Assembly (NCBI GenBank): GCA_040754335.1
Contig: JBFMCV010000002.1
Coordinates: 496,001 to 560,000 of the forward strand
DNA: 64,000 nucleotides
Direction: 5' to 3'
Source of the DNA: Thermodesulfobacteriota bacterium
Lineage (GTDB): Bacteria; Desulfobacterota_D; UBA1144; Nemesobacterales; UBA2774
The position numbers and the translations under genes are program-made. The notes beneath the pieces were generated by a model that saw only the letters and a list, made by a program, of their open reading frames with translations, did no database searches and was not told the origin of the DNA. Positions 63,463 to 64,000 of this stretch are shown in pieces. Positions within the stretch are counted from its first letter, which is position 1. Each line of letters starts with the position of its first letter.

Positions 63463-63978
63463 ATGGAAATTGTGAACAGAGATGATGAAGGGAGGGGAGA
63501 TTCTTTTGTTCCTTCCCCCTTGAGGGGGGAAGGTGAGGATGGGGGTGAAGTGAATAGAAAGGCCTCCACTGACAATGCTCGCCAATTGAGGAAAAACCTG
63601 ACGGATGCTGAAAAGAAATTATGGAGACATCTACGGTTAAAGAATATTGGAGGAAACAAGTTTCGAAGGCAGCAGCCGATCGGGAAATACATTGTGGATT
63701 TTGTATGTCATGAGAGGAGGCTGGTCGTAGAGGTAGACGGCGGGCAGCATGGAGAGCAAATCGCGTATGACAATGAACGCACAGCCTGGCTCGAATCCGA
63801 AGGCTATCGCGTGCTCAGGTTTTGGAACAATGAGGTGCTTGAGGACGTAGAGATTGTATTGGAGGTAATTGTAAGAGCTTTGGAAGATGACATGCGGTGT
63901 CACCCCCACCTTACTCCTCCCCCCTCAAGGGGGAGGAAAATGAGAAGCACAGCTTGCAAAGTAGGGGAAGTCGGATGA
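63463..63978 (+). CDS. DUF559 (Vsr-like) endonuclease domain protein
   Basis: 171 residues from ATG 63463. The DUF559 core is about 34-145: LRKNLTDAEKKLWRHLR, KFRRQQPIGKYIVDFVC, LVVEVDGGQHGEQIAYD, then LRFWNNEVL. The Asp and Glu ligands of the nuclease fold are visible. Both ends are encoded by family D repeats in inverted orientation (63511-63548 and 63900-63938). A GTG at 63550, after GGGGGTGA, is another possible start. It is under the LexA-like repressor's apparent control. Confidence 0.85.
   Translation: MEIVNRDDEGRGDSFVPSPLRGEGEDGGEVNRKASTDNARQLRKNLTDAEKKLWRHLRLKNIGGNKFRRQQPIGKYIVDFVCHERRLVVEVDGGQHGEQIAYDNERTAWLESEGYRVLRFWNNEVLEDVEIVLEVIVRALEDDMRCHPHLTPPPSRGRKMRSTACKVGEVG
63511..63938. 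mobile_element. Candidate DUF559 cassette bounded by inverted family D repeats
   Basis: Left copy 63511-63548 and right copy 63900-63938 face each other: both have their hairpin outward and GGGGGTGA/TCACCCCC inward. The nuclease core lies between. A mobile role is inferred from the layout only. Confidence 0.45.
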
Positions 63979-64000
63979 TGACGGAAATGACGAGATGAGA

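Noticed and set aside
1-64000. Insertion sequences, transposases, integron integrase, tRNA or rRNA genes
   Set aside because: Looked for typical motifs and found none; the window's mobility signals are limited to palindromic repeats and the two nuclease units.

Overview
The window looks like chromosome from an uncultured Gram-negative bacterium. Signal peptides, lipoboxes, a PBP4-type carboxypeptidase and at least seven proteins with the IPTL-CTERM sorting tail point to an outer-membrane-bearing cell. Codon use is GC-rich and AGGAGG ribosome sites are strong. A Desulfobacterota- or Dadabacteria-like lineage is a guess; no rRNA, tRNA or phylogenetic marker gene lies here. I saw no transposase, integrase, CRISPR array or prophage structural gene.

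Layout. 0.5-9.2 kb: an SDR oxidoreductase, an LTA-synthase-like enzyme, a K+ channel, a Kazal lipoprotein, a MarR regulator, MarC, a rhodanese/DoxX pair under apparent MarR control, and an S24-like repressor. 9.4-16.2 kb: lipoproteins, a YVTN beta-propeller, an alpha/beta hydrolase lacking the expected His, and a haem-binding protein. 17.3-18.8 kb: two tandem DUF1326 genes of foreign look. 19.5-34.8 kb: an RTX/CAP protein, a GIY-YIG nuclease cassette, an HMCES/YedK protein and secreted IPTL-CTERM proteins. 35-42.9 kb: a collagen-like protein, a PBP4-type enzyme, a Fic protein behind a four-unit operator array, and a dehalogenase-like hydrolase. 43.4-57.3 kb: a 1234-residue hybrid kinase, more secreted proteins, and duplicated small genes. 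58-64 kb: a GFA protein, a CMD-like protein, an SDF transporter fused to a binding protein, and a LexA-like repressor divergent from a DUF559 nuclease.

Genes are mostly single and separated by unusually long, repeat-filled spacers. I use these family names. A: GTAGGAGCG...CGCGATT hairpins. B: GAGAT...ATGACA hairpins with exchangeable arms. C: AAATCCTCCC...GGAGGGAATTAAAG, often with a long interior containing a CTTGCTC-loop hairpin. D: CACCCCCAC...CCCCTCAAGGGG. E: palindromes such as GCGCAGATTCTGCGC or GCACACAATGTGTGC flanked by TCATATACGATTC, in a long form of about 150 bp and a short form at stop codons. F: a longer structured element with three copies. G: short tandem GATGCAGGAT-like runs.

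The most interesting signals come from this repeat world. Stems differ between copies but stay complementary. Palindromes sit on stop codons. Two tiny nuclease genes (GIY-YIG at 20.6 kb, DUF559 at 63.5 kb) are each bracketed by inverted copies of a repeat family, as nuclease-carrying mobile cassettes might be. Other strong signals are the helically phased operator array before the Fic gene, a three-site operator set controlling the DUF559 promoter, and a 162-bp tandem triplication of an IPTL-CTERM tail.
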